This document shows positions 1 to 9,563 of a DNA stretch of 64,000 nucleotides, piece by piece (the first letter of the stretch is position 1; every line of letters starts with the position of its first letter). The stretch is taken from positions 23,240-87,239 of the forward strand of contig NZ_JAUYSS010000061.1 in the NCBI RefSeq assembly GCF_030695525.1. The letters run 5' to 3'. The notes beneath the pieces are model-generated. The model did not search any database, had not been told where the DNA came from, and worked only from the letters and a program-made list of their open reading frames with translations. This DNA is from Daejeonella sp. Lineage in GTDB: Bacteria > Bacteroidota > Bacteroidia > Sphingobacteriales > Sphingobacteriaceae. The position numbers were made by a program, and so were the translations under genes.

Positions 1-1233
1 TTCAATTACGAACTCACTCAAGGAACGTTCCATCGTACAAATCGCCTCTTCCCGGGTTTGCGCGACACAGATCAGTTTAGCGATCATTGAATCATAGTTT
101 GGAGGAATCTGATAACCGGCATATACATGGGTATCAACCCTTACTCCATGGCCGCCCGGTGAATGGAAATTGGTAATTAGTCCGGGAGATGGCCTGAAAT
201 TATTGAAGGGGTCTTCAGCATTGATACGGCATTCAATTGCATGCATTTCAGGGATATAATTTTTCCCGGAAATCGGAATTCCAGAAGCTACTTTAATCTG
301 TTCTTTGATCAGGTCGAAATTAATTACCTCTTCTGTAACCGGATGCTCTACCTGTATACGGGTATTCATTTCCATGAAGTAGAAGTTGCGGTGTTTATCT
401 ACCAGAAATTCCACTGTGCCAGCCCCTTCGTAATTTACAGCCATGGCTCCTTTAATGGCGGCATCACCCATTTTTTCACGCAGCTCCGGGGTCATAAATG
501 GTGAAGGGGATTCTTCCACCAATTTCTGATGTCTGCGTTGAATGGAGCAATCACGTTCAGAGAGATGGCATACCTTACCATATTGATCTCCAATTACCTG
601 AATCTCAATATGACGCGGATCTTCGACATATTTTTCAAGATATAATCCGTCATTTCCAAATGCAGCTGCTGATTCCTGACGTGCTGAATCCCAGGCAGGC
701 TCGAACTCAGCATCGTTCCATACAATACGCATTCCACGGCCACCACCACCGGCTGTAGCTTTCAGGATAATCGGATAACCAATCTCATTTGCAATTTTAA
801 TACCCTCTTTTACATCAGATAATAAACCTTCAGAACCCGGAATAGTTGGAACACCGGCCTTTTTCATAGTTTCTTTTGCCGATGCTTTATCGCCCATACC
901 ATTGATCTGGTCGGCAGTAGCGCCTATAAATTTAATGCCGTATTCGTGACAAATTGCCGAAAATTTCGCATTTTCAGACAAAAAGCCATAACCGGGATGG
1001 ATAGCATCTGCATTTGTTAATTCTGCTGCAGATATGATATTGGGTATACTTAGGTAAGAGTCTTTACTTGGTGGCGGACCAATACAAACTGCTTCATCGG
1101 CAAACCGTACATGTAAACTATGGCGGTCGGCAGTTGAATAAACAGCTACGGTTTTCACGCCCATTTCCTTACAGGTACGGATAATCCGAAGAGCTATTTC
1201 ACCACGATTTGCAATAAGTATTTTTTTAAACAT
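1..1233 (-). CDS. accC: Acetyl-CoA carboxylase, biotin carboxylase subunit (C-terminus beyond window)
   Basis: This gene encodes the ATP-dependent enzyme that carboxylates biotin on AccB in the first step of fatty acid synthesis. It starts at the ATG whose complement is at 1231-1233 and reads [18 protein letters not shown], the hallmark N-terminus of biotin carboxylases. The glycine-rich ATP-grasp loop ([14 protein letters not shown]) and the conserved [15 protein letters not shown] segment are both readable. About 411 of the usual ~450 residues lie inside the window; the stop codon lies to the left of base 1. It is the last visible gene of the pdxA-to-accC gene string and follows accB directly, as in many bacteria. 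The short accB-accC gap contains AT-rich repeats of the ATTTGAAAATTTG type. Confidence 0.97.
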   Translation of the reverse strand, partial: MFKKILIANRGEIALRIIRTCKEMGVKTVAVYSTADRHSLHVRFADEAVCIGPPPSKDSYLSIPNIISAAELTNADAIHPGYGFLSENAKFSAICHEYGIKFIGATADQINGMGDKASAKETMKKAGVPTIPGSEGLLSDVKEGIKIANEIGYPIILKATAGGGGRGMRIVWNDAEFEPAWDSARQESAAAFGNDGLYLEKYVEDPRHIEIQVIGDQYGKVCHLSERDCSIQRRHQKLVEESPSPFMTPELREKMGDAAIKGAMAVNYEGAGTVEFLVDKHRNFYFMEMNTRIQVEHPVTEEVINFDLIKEQIKVASGIPISGKNYIPEMHAIECRINAEDPFNNFRPSPGLITNFHSPGGHGVRVDTHVYAGYQIPPNYDSMIAKLICVAQTREEAICTMERSLSEFVIE

Positions 1234-1321
1234 GCTTTTTCAATTTGAAAATTTGAAAATTTGATAATTTGAAAATGAAGATTTTAATAATCTTCAAATC
1301 TTCAAATCGTTAATTTTCAAA
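1234..1321. repeat. AT-rich degenerate repeat between accB and accC
   Basis: The gap is made almost entirely of ATTTGAAAATTTGA-type units, followed by a partial inverse (ATCTTCAAATCTTCAAATC). On the transcript these could fold into a weak AU hairpin. The same phrase recurs near 60290-60325 and 63607-63625, so it belongs to a dispersed intergenic family rather than to a specific acc regulator. Confidence 0.6.
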
Positions 1322-1798
1322 TCAGATAGGTTCCACCAAAAATAATGGCTGATCATATTCTACAGGGCTCGCATTATCTACCAGCACTTTTACGATACGG
1401 CCTGAAATTTCAGATTCGATTTCATTAAAAAGTTTCATTGCTTCAATGATACAAACTATCTGTCCGGCTTTAATTTCATCTCCAACATTTACAAAAATGG
1501 GCTTATCAGGACTGGAAGACCTGTAAAAAGTGCCAATCATTGGTGATTTGACAGTTATGTAGTTTGAATTTTCCTCCTTTGCAGGGGCGGCTGCAGGTTT
1601 AGCATCTGCCAGAACTGAAGGTGTTGCTACAACTGCCGGAGTAGATGTGGCCTGAATTTGCTGAGCTGCCTGTACCTGATAGATCGGAGGCTGATTGGTT
1701 TTTATGGTAATTTTAAAATCTTCCTGCTCAATAGAAACTTCATTTACCCCAGATCTGGAAACAAATTTAATAAGCTCCTGAATTTGTTTAATATCCAT
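1322..1798 (-). CDS. accB: Acetyl-CoA carboxylase biotin carboxyl carrier protein
   Basis: This 158-residue protein carries the biotin that is charged by AccC and unloaded by the carboxyltransferase. The N-terminal helix (MDIKQIQELIKFV) is typical. A mobile Ala/Pro-rich linker spans about residues 45-75. The C-terminal biotinyl domain contains the EAMKLFNEI motif, whose Lys122 is the biotinylation site. The length matches the family. It lies upstream of accC on the same strand. In several Bacteroidota efp sits between fabH and accB, but here only about 75 nt separate accB from fabH. Confidence 0.97.
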   Translation of the reverse strand: MDIKQIQELIKFVSRSGVNEVSIEQEDFKITIKTNQPPIYQVQAAQQIQATSTPAVVATPSVLADAKPAAAPAKEENSNYITVKSPMIGTFYRSSSPDKPIFVNVGDEIKAGQIVCIIEAMKLFNEIESEISGRIVKVLVDNASPVEYDQPLFLVEPI

Positions 1799-1873
1799 TT
1801 TGTTTAGTTTATGTGGACGATTTTAATCTAAAATTATGATAAAAATATTAAGAAACGATGTTGATTTATTTTT

Positions 1874-2860
1874 TTAGTAAGCCCATTTCAAATACACTGA
1901 ACCCCATGTGAATCCACCTCCAAATGCTGCCAGGATCAGATTGTCACCTTTCTTGAGTTTGCTCTCCCATTCCCATAAACACAGTGGAATAGTACCGTTT
2001 GTCGTATTACCGTATTTCTCAATATTGATCATCACTTTTTCGGGAGCAATACCGCAGCGATTGCTTGTAGCATCAATAATTCGCTTATTGGCCTGATGTG
2101 GAACCAGCCAGTCTACATCTTCCGAGAGCAGATTATTTTTTTCCATGATCTCAGCAGCAACATCCGCCATATTGGTTACGGCAAATTTGAAAACAGCCTG
2201 ACCTTCCTGGAACAGAAAGTGCTCATCATTATCAACCGTTTCATGACTTGCAGGTCTTAATGAACCCCCGGCTTTCTGACATAAATAGGGGCCTCCTGAT
2301 CCATCACTCTTAAGTACTGAATCAATTACTCCGAAACCCTCTGTATTTGGTTCAAGTAAAACAGCACCACATCCATCACCGAAAATGATGCAGCTTGTAC
2401 GGTCTTTATAATTGATGATAGAAGACATTTTATCGCCTCCAACCACCAAAACTTTCTGATGTTTGCCTGTTTCAATGAACTGAGAACCTGTTGCCAGTCC
2501 GTATAGAAAACCTGAACATGCAGCATTGAGGTCATATCCCCAGGCATTCTTAGCCCCGATTTTGTGTGCAAGGATATTCGCTGAGGCCGGAAACATCATG
2601 TCGGGTGTCGTAGTACAGAAAATAATAAGGTCAATTTCTTCTGCACTAATCCCGCGTTTTTCTAGCAATCCCTTTACGGCATACGTAGCCATATCTGAGG
2701 TTCCAAGATCTCCTTTAAGGATGCGGCGTTCTTTAATGCCAGTACGACTGGTAATCCATTCATCATTGGTTTCAACCATTCCTTCCAGTTCCTTATTGGT
2801 AAGAATATATTCGGGAACGAAAGCATTAACGGCTGTTATTGCAGCATGAACTTTAGACAT
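1874..2860 (-). CDS. fabH: Beta-ketoacyl-ACP synthase III
   Basis: This enzyme condenses acetyl-CoA with malonyl-ACP and starts type II fatty acid synthesis. The chosen start ([20 protein letters not shown]) gives 328 residues, the usual FabH length. A start 20 codons further upstream is possible but would overlap plsX and add no conserved sequence. The catalytic Cys115 is in [12 protein letters not shown]. The active-site His and Asn are in [11 protein letters not shown] and KYGNTTNGT. The C-terminal glycine-rich FGGGFTWGS is present. It follows plsX closely, which fits a lipid-synthesis operon. Confidence 0.97.
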   Translation of the reverse strand: MSKVHAAITAVNAFVPEYILTNKELEGMVETNDEWITSRTGIKERRILKGDLGTSDMATYAVKGLLEKRGISAEEIDLIIFCTTTPDMMFPASANILAHKIGAKNAWGYDLNAACSGFLYGLATGSQFIETGKHQKVLVVGGDKMSSIINYKDRTSCIIFGDGCGAVLLEPNTEGFGVIDSVLKSDGSGGPYLCQKAGGSLRPASHETVDNDEHFLFQEGQAVFKFAVTNMADVAAEIMEKNNLLSEDVDWLVPHQANKRIIDATSNRCGIAPEKVMINIEKYGNTTNGTIPLCLWEWESKLKKGDNLILAAFGGGFTWGSVYLKWAY

Positions 2861-2876
2861 GATAGATTGGAAATAA

Positions 2877-3812
2877 TTATTTAAAAGCTTCTTTGATCTT
2901 ATCGACGAACTGACTTTCAATCATTGTTCGTGATAAAAGTACCATATTTTTAATTGCTTCCGGACTTGATATGCCGTGGCCAATCAGAACAGGCGCATTT
3001 ACCCCCAAAATCGGACTGCCTCCATATTGTTCATAATTGAAACGGTCGAAGAATTCATCTTTAAATCCTTTTTTGAGTGTAAGAATATAAAAAGTTTCGG
3101 CTAATTTCAACATGACATTTCCCGTAAAGCCATCACAGACTATAACATCGGCTTTTTCGTTAAACAAATCCCGGCCTTCAATATTGCCTATGAAATTGAT
3201 ATCAGATTTTTGCAGCAGAGGGAATGTGGATTGGGTAAGAACATTTCCCTTTTCTTCCTCTTCACCCAGATTCATCAAACCCACTTTGGGGTTTTGAATA
3301 TGGTAGACATGTTCTGCATATAAACTACCTAAGATACCAAACTGAGCCAGAACTTCAGGTTTGCAATCGGCGTTAGCCCCAACATCCAGCATGATTCCAA
3401 AGCCGGATTTTAATTTAGGTACATTGGTTGCAACTGCGGGACGAATTACCCCCGGAACGGGTTTGACACTAAATATAGCTCCTACTAACATCGCCCCGGT
3501 ATTACCTGCCGATGAAAAAGAGTCTATTTTACCTTCTTTGAGATAATGAAATCCCAGACTGATACTTGAGTTAGGCTTCTGTAGTACCGATTTTGTTCCA
3601 TGTTCTCCCATGCCGATCATTTCGGTGGTATGAACAAATTCGAAAACATCAGGATCGGTTCCGGCTTCTGTTATAAATGGCAGAGCCTGATCTTTATCCC
3701 CGAAAAGTACTAATTTTTGGTCTGCCGATAAGGCTTTTTGAGCTTCTATTGCACCCAAAACTGCTGCTTTGGGAGCAAAATCTCCACCCATTATATCTAA
3801 GCCAATCTTCAT
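2877..3812 (-). CDS. plsX: Phosphate acyltransferase PlsX
   Basis: PlsX makes acyl-phosphate from acyl-ACP for the PlsY step of phosphatidic acid synthesis at the membrane surface. The 311-residue protein begins [18 protein letters not shown], the family signature, and carries the conserved [25 protein letters not shown] and [11 protein letters not shown] segments. It sits between rpmF and fabH, the classical rpmF-plsX-fabH order, with a gap of 14 nt to rpmF and 16 nt to fabH. That points to one transcript linking lipid and ribosome supply. Confidence 0.97.
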   Translation of the reverse strand: MKIGLDIMGGDFAPKAAVLGAIEAQKALSADQKLVLFGDKDQALPFITEAGTDPDVFEFVHTTEMIGMGEHGTKSVLQKPNSSISLGFHYLKEGKIDSFSSAGNTGAMLVGAIFSVKPVPGVIRPAVATNVPKLKSGFGIMLDVGANADCKPEVLAQFGILGSLYAEHVYHIQNPKVGLMNLGEEEEKGNVLTQSTFPLLQKSDINFIGNIEGRDLFNEKADVIVCDGFTGNVMLKLAETFYILTLKKGFKDEFFDRFNYEQYGGSPILGVNAPVLIGHGISSPEAIKNMVLLSRTMIESQFVDKIKEAFK

Positions 3813-3826
3813 ATCAGAATGGTAAC

Positions 3827-4018
3827 TTAGGCAATAGAGGTATTTTCAATTACCAGCTTTCCGTTGTAATACAAGTTACCGTCAACTGTATATGCACGAT
3901 GAGGTAAATGTACTGCACCAGTAGTTTGGCAGGTAGTTAAACCTGGAGCAACTGCTTTATAGTGAGTTCTTCTTTTATCTCTTCTTGATTTGGATATTTT
4001 CCGTTTTGGATGTGCCAT
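3827..4018 (-). CDS. rpmF: 50S ribosomal protein L32
   Basis: This 63-residue basic protein starts [20 protein letters not shown], the L32 signature, and contains the [15 protein letters not shown] segment. Zinc-binding L32 forms keep four cysteines; here only one Cys is seen, so this is the zinc-free type. It lies between the DUF177 gene and plsX, the conserved arrangement. Confidence 0.96.
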   Translation of the reverse strand: MAHPKRKISKSRRDKRRTHYKAVAPGLTTCQTTGAVHLPHRAYTVDGNLYYNGKLVIENTSIA

Positions 4019-4039
4019 TTGTTCCTATGTATTAATTTA

Positions 4040-4582
4040 TTACTTTTTTATTTTCTTTAATGCTTCCCACCTTGGGTCGGCAATTTCTTCTTCTTCTTCA
4101 ACTTCTTTTGGCCCGGGAGCCAGTTGCTGTAGTTTGGCAATCATTTCAAGATCGCACCATTCTGTATTGCCTTCATCATTACAGCGATTAATGTATGGTA
4201 CTGCAAGGTTGATGAATTCATAGATCAGTGTTGCTACATTGATCTCAGTTTCATTTCTTTTCAACATCATTATCTCTTCGGTATCATCCTCAAGATCTTC
4301 GTTTCCGTTCAATTTAACAATCTGCCTCTCCTTTATTTCAACAGAATAAGGATAATCAGCAAGGCAAACATCACAACCCAGTTTCATCTCACCTGAAATA
4401 TGGAAATGCAGGATCATCATTGTTTCCTGCTTATCCAGTTCAAGTTCTACACTAAGACATCCGCTCTTAACCAGGGAGTATTCAAACTCATTAAAAAAAG
4501 CATCATCTACTTCGAATTCAAAATGGTGAACTCCAAGTTTTAATCCGGTAAACGGAATGCTATATTGCTGTAACGATTTCAA
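4040..4582 (-). CDS. DUF177 / YceD family protein
   Basis: The 180-residue acidic protein belongs to the DUF177 (YceD) family, members of which are linked to large-subunit rRNA or ribosome assembly and are almost always encoded next to rpmF. Visible family features are a C-x-x-C-like element in GCDVCLADYPYSV and the Glu-rich C-terminus ending ADPRWEALKKIKK. It is separated from rpmF by 21 nt. Function is inferred from family and context only. Confidence 0.88.
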   Translation of the reverse strand: MKSLQQYSIPFTGLKLGVHHFEFEVDDAFFNEFEYSLVKSGCLSVELELDKQETMMILHFHISGEMKLGCDVCLADYPYSVEIKERQIVKLNGNEDLEDDTEEIMMLKRNETEINVATLIYEFINLAVPYINRCNDEGNTEWCDLEMIAKLQQLAPGPKEVEEEEEIADPRWEALKKIKK

Positions 4583-4696
4583 AGCACGCCAATTGAGCCT
4601 GCAAATTTAGGAAAATTTATTTAGTTGCTAACAGTTTTTTAAAAATGAAATGATCAGCCAGCCTAAAAGCTTCGGTTTTATCGTTATGAAGACTTT

Positions 4697-5752
4697 TTAA
4701 TCCCTGTCTTTTGAAAATTTACTCAGTTTCAAGGGATTTGAGCTGAGTTCAGTACTTTCTCTTCTGTACTTAACAATTTTGATTGCAGTGAATAATGCCT
4801 CCCTGAACGAGTTTGCTGATGCCTGATTTTTTCCTGCGATATCATATCCTGTGCCATGGTCCGGAGAAGTTCGGACAACAGGTAAACCAGCAGTGAAATT
4901 AACCCCGCTGTGAAATGCGATCTGTTTGAAAGGTATTAAACCCTGATCATGGTACATCGCCAGGACAGCATCGAACTGTGTATAGGTATGTGCTGCAAAG
5001 AAACCATCTGCTGCATAAGGGCCAAAAGCAAAGATTCCCTGTGCATTAGCTTCGGTAATGGCGGGGGTGATTATCTCCAGTTCTTCTTTTCCAATCAAAC
5101 CCATATCTCCTGCATGTGGATTTAATCCTAATACTGCAATTTTTGGTTTTTGAATCCAGAAATCCTTTTTGAGGCTTTGATTCATCAAGCTTAATTTTGA
5201 GAGGATCTTTTCTTTACTAATCTTTTCAGGCACCTCATTCACCGGAATATGCCCGGTAACAACGCCTACCCGGATATCTTCACTCACCAGAAACATGAGG
5301 GAATCTTCAGAATTAGTCTTTGCCTGAATATATTCTGTATGACCCGCAAACTGGAAATCACCACTTTGAATGTTATGCTTATTGATTGGTGCGGTAACCA
5401 GGGCTTCTGTTTTGCCCGCTATCAAATCATCCAATGCCCTTTCAAGCGATATGAATGCATATTTCCCTCCGGTAGGGGTGCTGGTGCCTAATTCGATACG
5501 TACATCTTCCTCCCAGCAGTTAATCATATTAGCGCGTTTGTTATGCGCTTCCTCCGGACTGTTGATTACATTGAAATTAAACTCATTGACATCCATTGTT
5601 TTACGATGGAAAGATGCGACTTTGGTATGTCCGTATACAATGGGAGTGCAATAGTCCATGATTTTACTATCCATCAGAGTTTTAATAATAACCTCTAATC
5701 CGATCCCGTTAACATCGCCTATTGAAATTCCAATTTTAATTTTATCACTCAT
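4697..5752 (-). CDS. pdxA: 4-hydroxythreonine-4-phosphate dehydrogenase
   Basis: PdxA oxidises 4-phosphohydroxy-L-threonine in the DXP-dependent pathway to pyridoxal phosphate. The 351-residue protein starts with IGISIGDVNGIGLEV, the family opening. It carries GHTEY, LNPHAGD and YHDQGLIPFK, which contain the metal-binding histidines. The C-terminal TSPDHGTGYDIAGK segment is conserved. It heads the minus-strand series ending in accC, but 115 nt separate it from the DUF177 gene, so it may or may not share a transcript. Confidence 0.96.
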   Translation of the reverse strand: MSDKIKIGISIGDVNGIGLEVIIKTLMDSKIMDYCTPIVYGHTKVASFHRKTMDVNEFNFNVINSPEEAHNKRANMINCWEEDVRIELGTSTPTGGKYAFISLERALDDLIAGKTEALVTAPINKHNIQSGDFQFAGHTEYIQAKTNSEDSLMFLVSEDIRVGVVTGHIPVNEVPEKISKEKILSKLSLMNQSLKKDFWIQKPKIAVLGLNPHAGDMGLIGKEELEIITPAITEANAQGIFAFGPYAADGFFAAHTYTQFDAVLAMYHDQGLIPFKQIAFHSGVNFTAGLPVVRTSPDHGTGYDIAGKNQASANSFREALFTAIKIVKYRRESTELSSNPLKLSKFSKDRD

Positions 5753-6094
5753 TCCTGCTTGCCCGTTTATTGAAAATAATTAACGCAAAATAAAGACTTT
5801 AATCCCAAACTCCAATTAAGTTGTAAGTAGTAAGTTATAGGTTATAAATTTTAAGTAATTGATAATTGATAGTTGACAATTGACAATGAAAGGAATTCCC
5901 ATATTAATGAACTATCTAAAGAGTTGTAAGTTATAGGTTTTAAGTTTCGGATTATCATCATTGATTGAGAAATCCTTTCAAAGGAGTACGATCTCATTGA
6001 CAAATAGACAAATTAACTCATCGACAAATTCATTTTCAAATTTGCTAATTCCCTGAACCTCTTTTTTCCGTAATTTGCGCCAAATGCAGCGCAT
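5753..6094. other. Non-coding gap with short AT-rich repeats
   Basis: No gene is visible. The gap contains two copies of TAAGTTATAGGTT (near 5828 and 5929), a GATAATTGATAGTTGACAAT run near 5863, and near 6000-6031 a reverse-complement partial copy of the AATTTGTCGATGAGTTAATTTGTC phrase found at 60330 and 63634. The divergent promoters of pdxA and rsmA must lie here. A TAATTTGCGCC element at 6071-6081 just before rsmA resembles a Bacteroidota -7 box, but no clear -33 TTG stands at the usual spacing. Confidence 0.55.
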
Positions 6095-6886
6095 ATGAGT
6101 TTAGTAAAGGCAAAGAAGCATCTCGGACAACATTTTTTAACCGATAAAAACATCGCAGAAAAGATTGTAAACAGTCTGCAGGCTGGCAATCAGTATAAGC
6201 AGGTTTTGGAGGTTGGTCCGGGGATGGGAATTCTTTCCGACTTTTTGCTGGCTAATAAGGATCTGGAAACCTATCTGATCGATATTGACACTGAATCTTA
6301 TGAATTTTTGAAAAAAAAATATTCAAATCTTGGTGAGCGCTTGATTAATGGAGATTTTTTACAACTGGATTTTGCGGCAGTATTTCCCGGAAAATTCGGT
6401 ATCATAGGTAATTTCCCCTACAATATTTCATCGCAGATACTCTTCAAGGTACTGGATAACCGGGATCAGGTAGTTGAACTGGTTGGAATGTTTCAAAAGG
6501 AAGTGGCCCAGCGTTGCGCAGAAAAGCCGGGAAGCAAAGAGTATGGTATTTTAAGTGTTTTTCTGCAGGCCTATTATAAGGTCGAATATCTCTTTTCTGT
6601 TAAACCGGGTGTATTTAACCCACCGCCAAAGGTTACATCGGCAGTAATACGCCTAACCCGTAATGATGTTGAAAAGTTGGGTTGTGATGAAAAGTTATTC
6701 TGGCAGGTTGTAAAAGCCGGCTTTAACCAACGCCGTAAAACGTTGAGAAATGCATTATCCTCTCTTGTAAGTAAGGAGAGCATGACTAATGACCCCATGT
6801 TCGACCTTCGTGCTGAGCGGCTGAGTGTAGATGATTTTGTTAAAATGACGAACCTGGTCAGTACGTCGAGAACAATAACAGAATGA
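6095..6886 (+). CDS. rsmA: 16S rRNA (adenine1518/1519-N6)-dimethyltransferase
   Basis: This enzyme (KsgA) dimethylates two adenines in the 3' terminal hairpin of 16S rRNA during 30S maturation, using SAM. The 263-residue protein starts with KAKKHLGQHFLTD, the family signature. It has the SAM loop LEVGPGMGILSDFL and the catalytic NFPYNISSQILFK motif. The QRRKTLRNAL segment near the C-terminus is also typical. Its stop overlaps the next gene by 4 nt (ATGA). Confidence 0.97.
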   Translation: MSLVKAKKHLGQHFLTDKNIAEKIVNSLQAGNQYKQVLEVGPGMGILSDFLLANKDLETYLIDIDTESYEFLKKKYSNLGERLINGDFLQLDFAAVFPGKFGIIGNFPYNISSQILFKVLDNRDQVVELVGMFQKEVAQRCAEKPGSKEYGILSVFLQAYYKVEYLFSVKPGVFNPPPKVTSAVIRLTRNDVEKLGCDEKLFWQVVKAGFNQRRKTLRNALSSLVSKESMTNDPMFDLRAERLSVDDFVKMTNLVSTSRTITE

Positions 6887-7818
6887 ATAAAAGAATACTG
6901 ATTGCAGACAATTTGCATCCTGCCTTTAAAATTGAGGCAGAAAAACTGGGCTATGTTTGCGATGATCTGCCATTAATCAGCAGAAGCGAAACTCTGGAGG
7001 TTCTCAAAAATTATTCAGGACTAGCGATTCGTACCAGGTTTCAGATAGACCGGGAAGTAATTGATGCAGGTTCAAATCTTAAATTTATTGCCAGAGCTGG
7101 TGCAGGAATGGATAATGTGGATGAGGAGTATGCCAAATCAAAGAAAATAATCTGTATCAATGCACCAGAAGGAAACCGGGATGCGGTGGCAGAACATGTT
7201 ATTGGTATGCTGCTTTCATTGCTCAATAATCTTAGAAAAGCGGATAGCGAAGTGCGAAATGGTATTTGGGACAGGGAAGCTAACAGAGGTTGGGAATTAA
7301 AAGGCAGAACACTCGCAATTATTGGATATGGAAATACCGGACAAATGCTTGCCCGCAAACTTTCAGGTTTTCAGGTAAAGGTGATAGCTTATGATAAATA
7401 TAAAACCGGCTTTTCAGATCAGTTTGTTGAGGAAGTAAGTATGGAACAAGTTGTTAGACAGGCAGATATTCTAAGTTTTCATATTCCGCTGACCTACGAA
7501 ACGAGACAGCTCTTTAACGGGGAATATCTTTTCCATTTCAAAAAGCCGATAATTCTTTTAAATGCTTCAAGGGGTGAAGTGGTAAATACGAAGGCGGTTT
7601 TGAGCGGAATACGCAATGGTAAAATAAGCGCCGCCGGCCTTGATGTACTCGAAATTGAAAAGTTTCCTGCTTTAGGGGAGCAGGAATGGTATAATGAATT
7701 GAAGGATTGTCCAAACTTAATTTTAAGTCCCCACGTGGCTGGCTGGACCCATGAATCTTACCGAAAAATTTCAGAAGTGCTTGCCGAAAAGCTAAAACAA
7801 CTTTCTTTTGTTGACTGA
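6883..7818 (+). CDS. D-isomer-specific 2-hydroxyacid dehydrogenase
   Basis: This 311-residue NAD-dependent dehydrogenase resembles the catalytic part of 3-phosphoglycerate dehydrogenase (SerA). The substrate-binding segment is ARAGAGMDNVD. The Rossmann loop is AIIGYGNTGQMLAR. The catalytic Arg is in LNASRGEVVN and the catalytic His in SPHVAGWTHESYRK. It lacks a C-terminal ACT domain. It is translationally coupled to rsmA by the ATGA overlap. The true substrate cannot be decided from sequence; phosphoglycerate or a related 2-oxoacid is plausible. Confidence 0.88.
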   Translation: MNKRILIADNLHPAFKIEAEKLGYVCDDLPLISRSETLEVLKNYSGLAIRTRFQIDREVIDAGSNLKFIARAGAGMDNVDEEYAKSKKIICINAPEGNRDAVAEHVIGMLLSLLNNLRKADSEVRNGIWDREANRGWELKGRTLAIIGYGNTGQMLARKLSGFQVKVIAYDKYKTGFSDQFVEEVSMEQVVRQADILSFHIPLTYETRQLFNGEYLFHFKKPIILLNASRGEVVNTKAVLSGIRNGKISAAGLDVLEIEKFPALGEQEWYNELKDCPNLILSPHVAGWTHESYRKISEVLAEKLKQLSFVD

Positions 7819-7918
7819 TAATGAGGAGATTATAACTCATTATCATACTTCTTCTCGGATTTCATCATAGAAATTTGGAAATCTAAAATCAAAAATATTA
7901 TCTTCGTAATAATACGAG

Positions 7919-7962
7919 CAAGACTATATTGGCTTAAGCCAACATAGTCTTGTTTGTTTTTT
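7919..7962 (+). terminator. Intrinsic terminator after rsmA-dehydrogenase
   Basis: A nearly perfect hairpin has left arm AAGACTATATTGGCTT and right arm AAGCCAACATAGTCTT, with one internal mismatch. It is followed by the T-rich tract TGTTTGTTTTTTAG. It lies between the dehydrogenase and greA and should end the upstream transcript. Confidence 0.85.
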
Positions 7963-7988
7963 AGAGTTTATCATAAAATGTGAGAGAT

Positions 7989-8462
7989 ATGACGGAAGTA
8001 ACTTATTATACCCGGGAAGGATTAGAAAAACTTAAAGAAGAGCTTCATTTATTAAAAACTGTAGGCCGTTCACAGATTTCAAAAGCAATTGCTGAAGCCA
8101 GGGATAAGGGCGATTTGTCTGAGAATGCTGAGTATGATGCTGCAAAAGAGGCTCAGGGCCATCATGAATCTAAAATTTCAAAGCTTACGAATGTATTGGC
8201 GAATGCCCGTTTGATCGATGAATCAAAGCTGGACTCGTCAAAAGTACTTGCCTTGTCTATTGTGAAGATTAAAAACACGAAGAATGGAGCAATAATGACT
8301 TATCAGTTGGTCTCTGAATCTGAAGCCGACCTTAAAACAGGTAAAATTTCAGTAAAATCTCCTATAGCCCAGGGATTATTGGGTAAATCTGTAGGAGAGA
8401 AAGCGGAGATTGTTGTTCCGGCAGGTAAAATTGAGTTCGAGATCATTGAAATCAGCAGATAA
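7989..8462 (+). CDS. greA: Transcription elongation factor GreA
   Basis: GreA enters the RNA polymerase secondary channel and triggers cleavage of backtracked RNA. The 157-residue protein (from the ATG at 7989; a GTG three codons upstream is possible) has the N-terminal coiled coil with EARDKGDLSENAEYDAAKEAQ, which includes the acidic tip residues. The C-terminal FKBP-like domain contains SPIAQGLLGKSVGE. It stands 32 nt upstream of a HIT-family gene on the same strand, a pairing common in Bacteroidota. Confidence 0.96.
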   Translation: MTEVTYYTREGLEKLKEELHLLKTVGRSQISKAIAEARDKGDLSENAEYDAAKEAQGHHESKISKLTNVLANARLIDESKLDSSKVLALSIVKIKNTKNGAIMTYQLVSESEADLKTGKISVKSPIAQGLLGKSVGEKAEIVVPAGKIEFEIIEISR

Positions 8463-8494
8463 TTAATACCTGATTAGAATATAAACCAAATCAT

Positions 8495-8887
8495 ATGGAA
8501 TCAATCTTCTCAAAAATCATAGCCGGCGATATTCCTTCATATAAGGTCGCTGAGACATTAGAATACCTTGCCTTTCTGGATGTTAATCCGCTTACTGAAG
8601 GACATGTATTGGTTATTCCTAAAAAGGAGGTGGATTATATTTTTGACCTGGATAGTGAAACGTATGTTGGCCTGATGATGTTTGCTCAAATTGTTGCGGC
8701 TGGTTTAAAAAAGGCTGTTTCATGTAAGCGGATTGGGGTTTCTGTCATTGGCCTGGAAGTGCCACATACACACATTCATCTTATCCCGATCAACAGTATG
8801 GACGATATGAATTTTAGTCGACCCAAACTAAACTTCACCGAAGAAGAGTTTGAAGCAATAGCAGAAAAAATTAAGGAGCAACTTTAA
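8495..8887 (+). CDS. HIT family nucleotide-binding protein
   Basis: HIT proteins hydrolyse or transfer nucleotidyl groups from substrates such as adenosine 5'-phosphoramidate. This 130-residue member opens with SIFSKIIAGDIPSYKVAE. It ends its core with VPHTHIHLIPIN, in which His91, His93 and His95 form the histidine triad. It lies 32 nt after greA and is probably co-transcribed. Its stop is followed after 2 nt by the convergent ruvC stop. Confidence 0.93.
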   Translation: MESIFSKIIAGDIPSYKVAETLEYLAFLDVNPLTEGHVLVIPKKEVDYIFDLDSETYVGLMMFAQIVAAGLKKAVSCKRIGVSVIGLEVPHTHIHLIPINSMDDMNFSRPKLNFTEEEFEAIAEKIKEQL

Positions 8888-8889
8888 GT

Positions 8890-9465
8890 TTATTTAATCC
8901 GTTTCTGATTATCCTTTGCAAAAGCATCCCAGCCCGAATAGTTTTTTTTGCTTCCGGAGCTGCTGATTTTCTGAAATGAATGACAGACTGCAACCGCTAA
9001 ACCATCCGTTGCATCGAGAAATTCAGGCGTTTCGCTGAACTTTAATAGTGTTTTTAGCATAGCTGCCACTTGCTCTTTAGAAGAATTGCCGTTGCCGGTG
9101 ATGGACTGTTTGATCTTTCGGGGTGAATATTCAAAAATGGGAAGACTGCGCGATAATGCTGCAGCCATGGCTACGCCCTGAGCCCGGCCCAGTTTCAGCA
9201 TTACCTGGATGTTTTTCCCATAGAAGGGCGCTTCAATTGCCAGACAATCCGGGCTATATTGATCAATAAGTAAAACGGTTTTTTCAAAAATATGTTTGAG
9301 TTTCAAAGGATGATCATCCAGGTGCTGGAGTTTTACTACACCCATACAGACCAAATCAACAGAACTTTTGACCTCCTTGACTATTCCATAACCCATAACA
9401 CTGGTTCCCGGGTCAATTCCAAGGATTATGCGCTCATTTGATTTTTCTTTTAACATGCCAGACAA
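8890..9465 (-). CDS. ruvC: Holliday junction resolvase RuvC
   Basis: RuvC cleaves Holliday junctions processed by RuvAB. The RNase H-like fold is marked by [16 protein letters not shown] (first catalytic Asp), [13 protein letters not shown] (catalytic Glu) and the C-terminal [14 protein letters not shown] (catalytic Asp pair). At 191 residues it has the expected length. The ATG at 9465 and another three codons later (MLKEK) are equally plausible starts. Confidence 0.96.
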   Translation of the reverse strand: MSGMLKEKSNERIILGIDPGTSVMGYGIVKEVKSSVDLVCMGVVKLQHLDDHPLKLKHIFEKTVLLIDQYSPDCLAIEAPFYGKNIQVMLKLGRAQGVAMAAALSRSLPIFEYSPRKIKQSITGNGNSSKEQVAAMLKTLLKFSETPEFLDATDGLAVAVCHSFQKISSSGSKKNYSGWDAFAKDNQKRIK

Positions 9466-9563
9466 TATTAAGGAATTACGCGCTTTTTAATGTTTTTAAG
9501 GCAATACAATTTCAAAATTTAAATACAAGGAGCTTTTGCTTAACATTGCATAAATAAATTATT

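Noticed and set aside
241..758. Two plus-strand ORFs of 86-87 codons
   Set aside because: They lie antisense within accC, which has complete family motifs on the minus strand.
1799..1873. Missing efp between fabH and accB
   Set aside because: The gene order varies among Bacteroidota and efp may be elsewhere; the gap is too short to hold a remnant.
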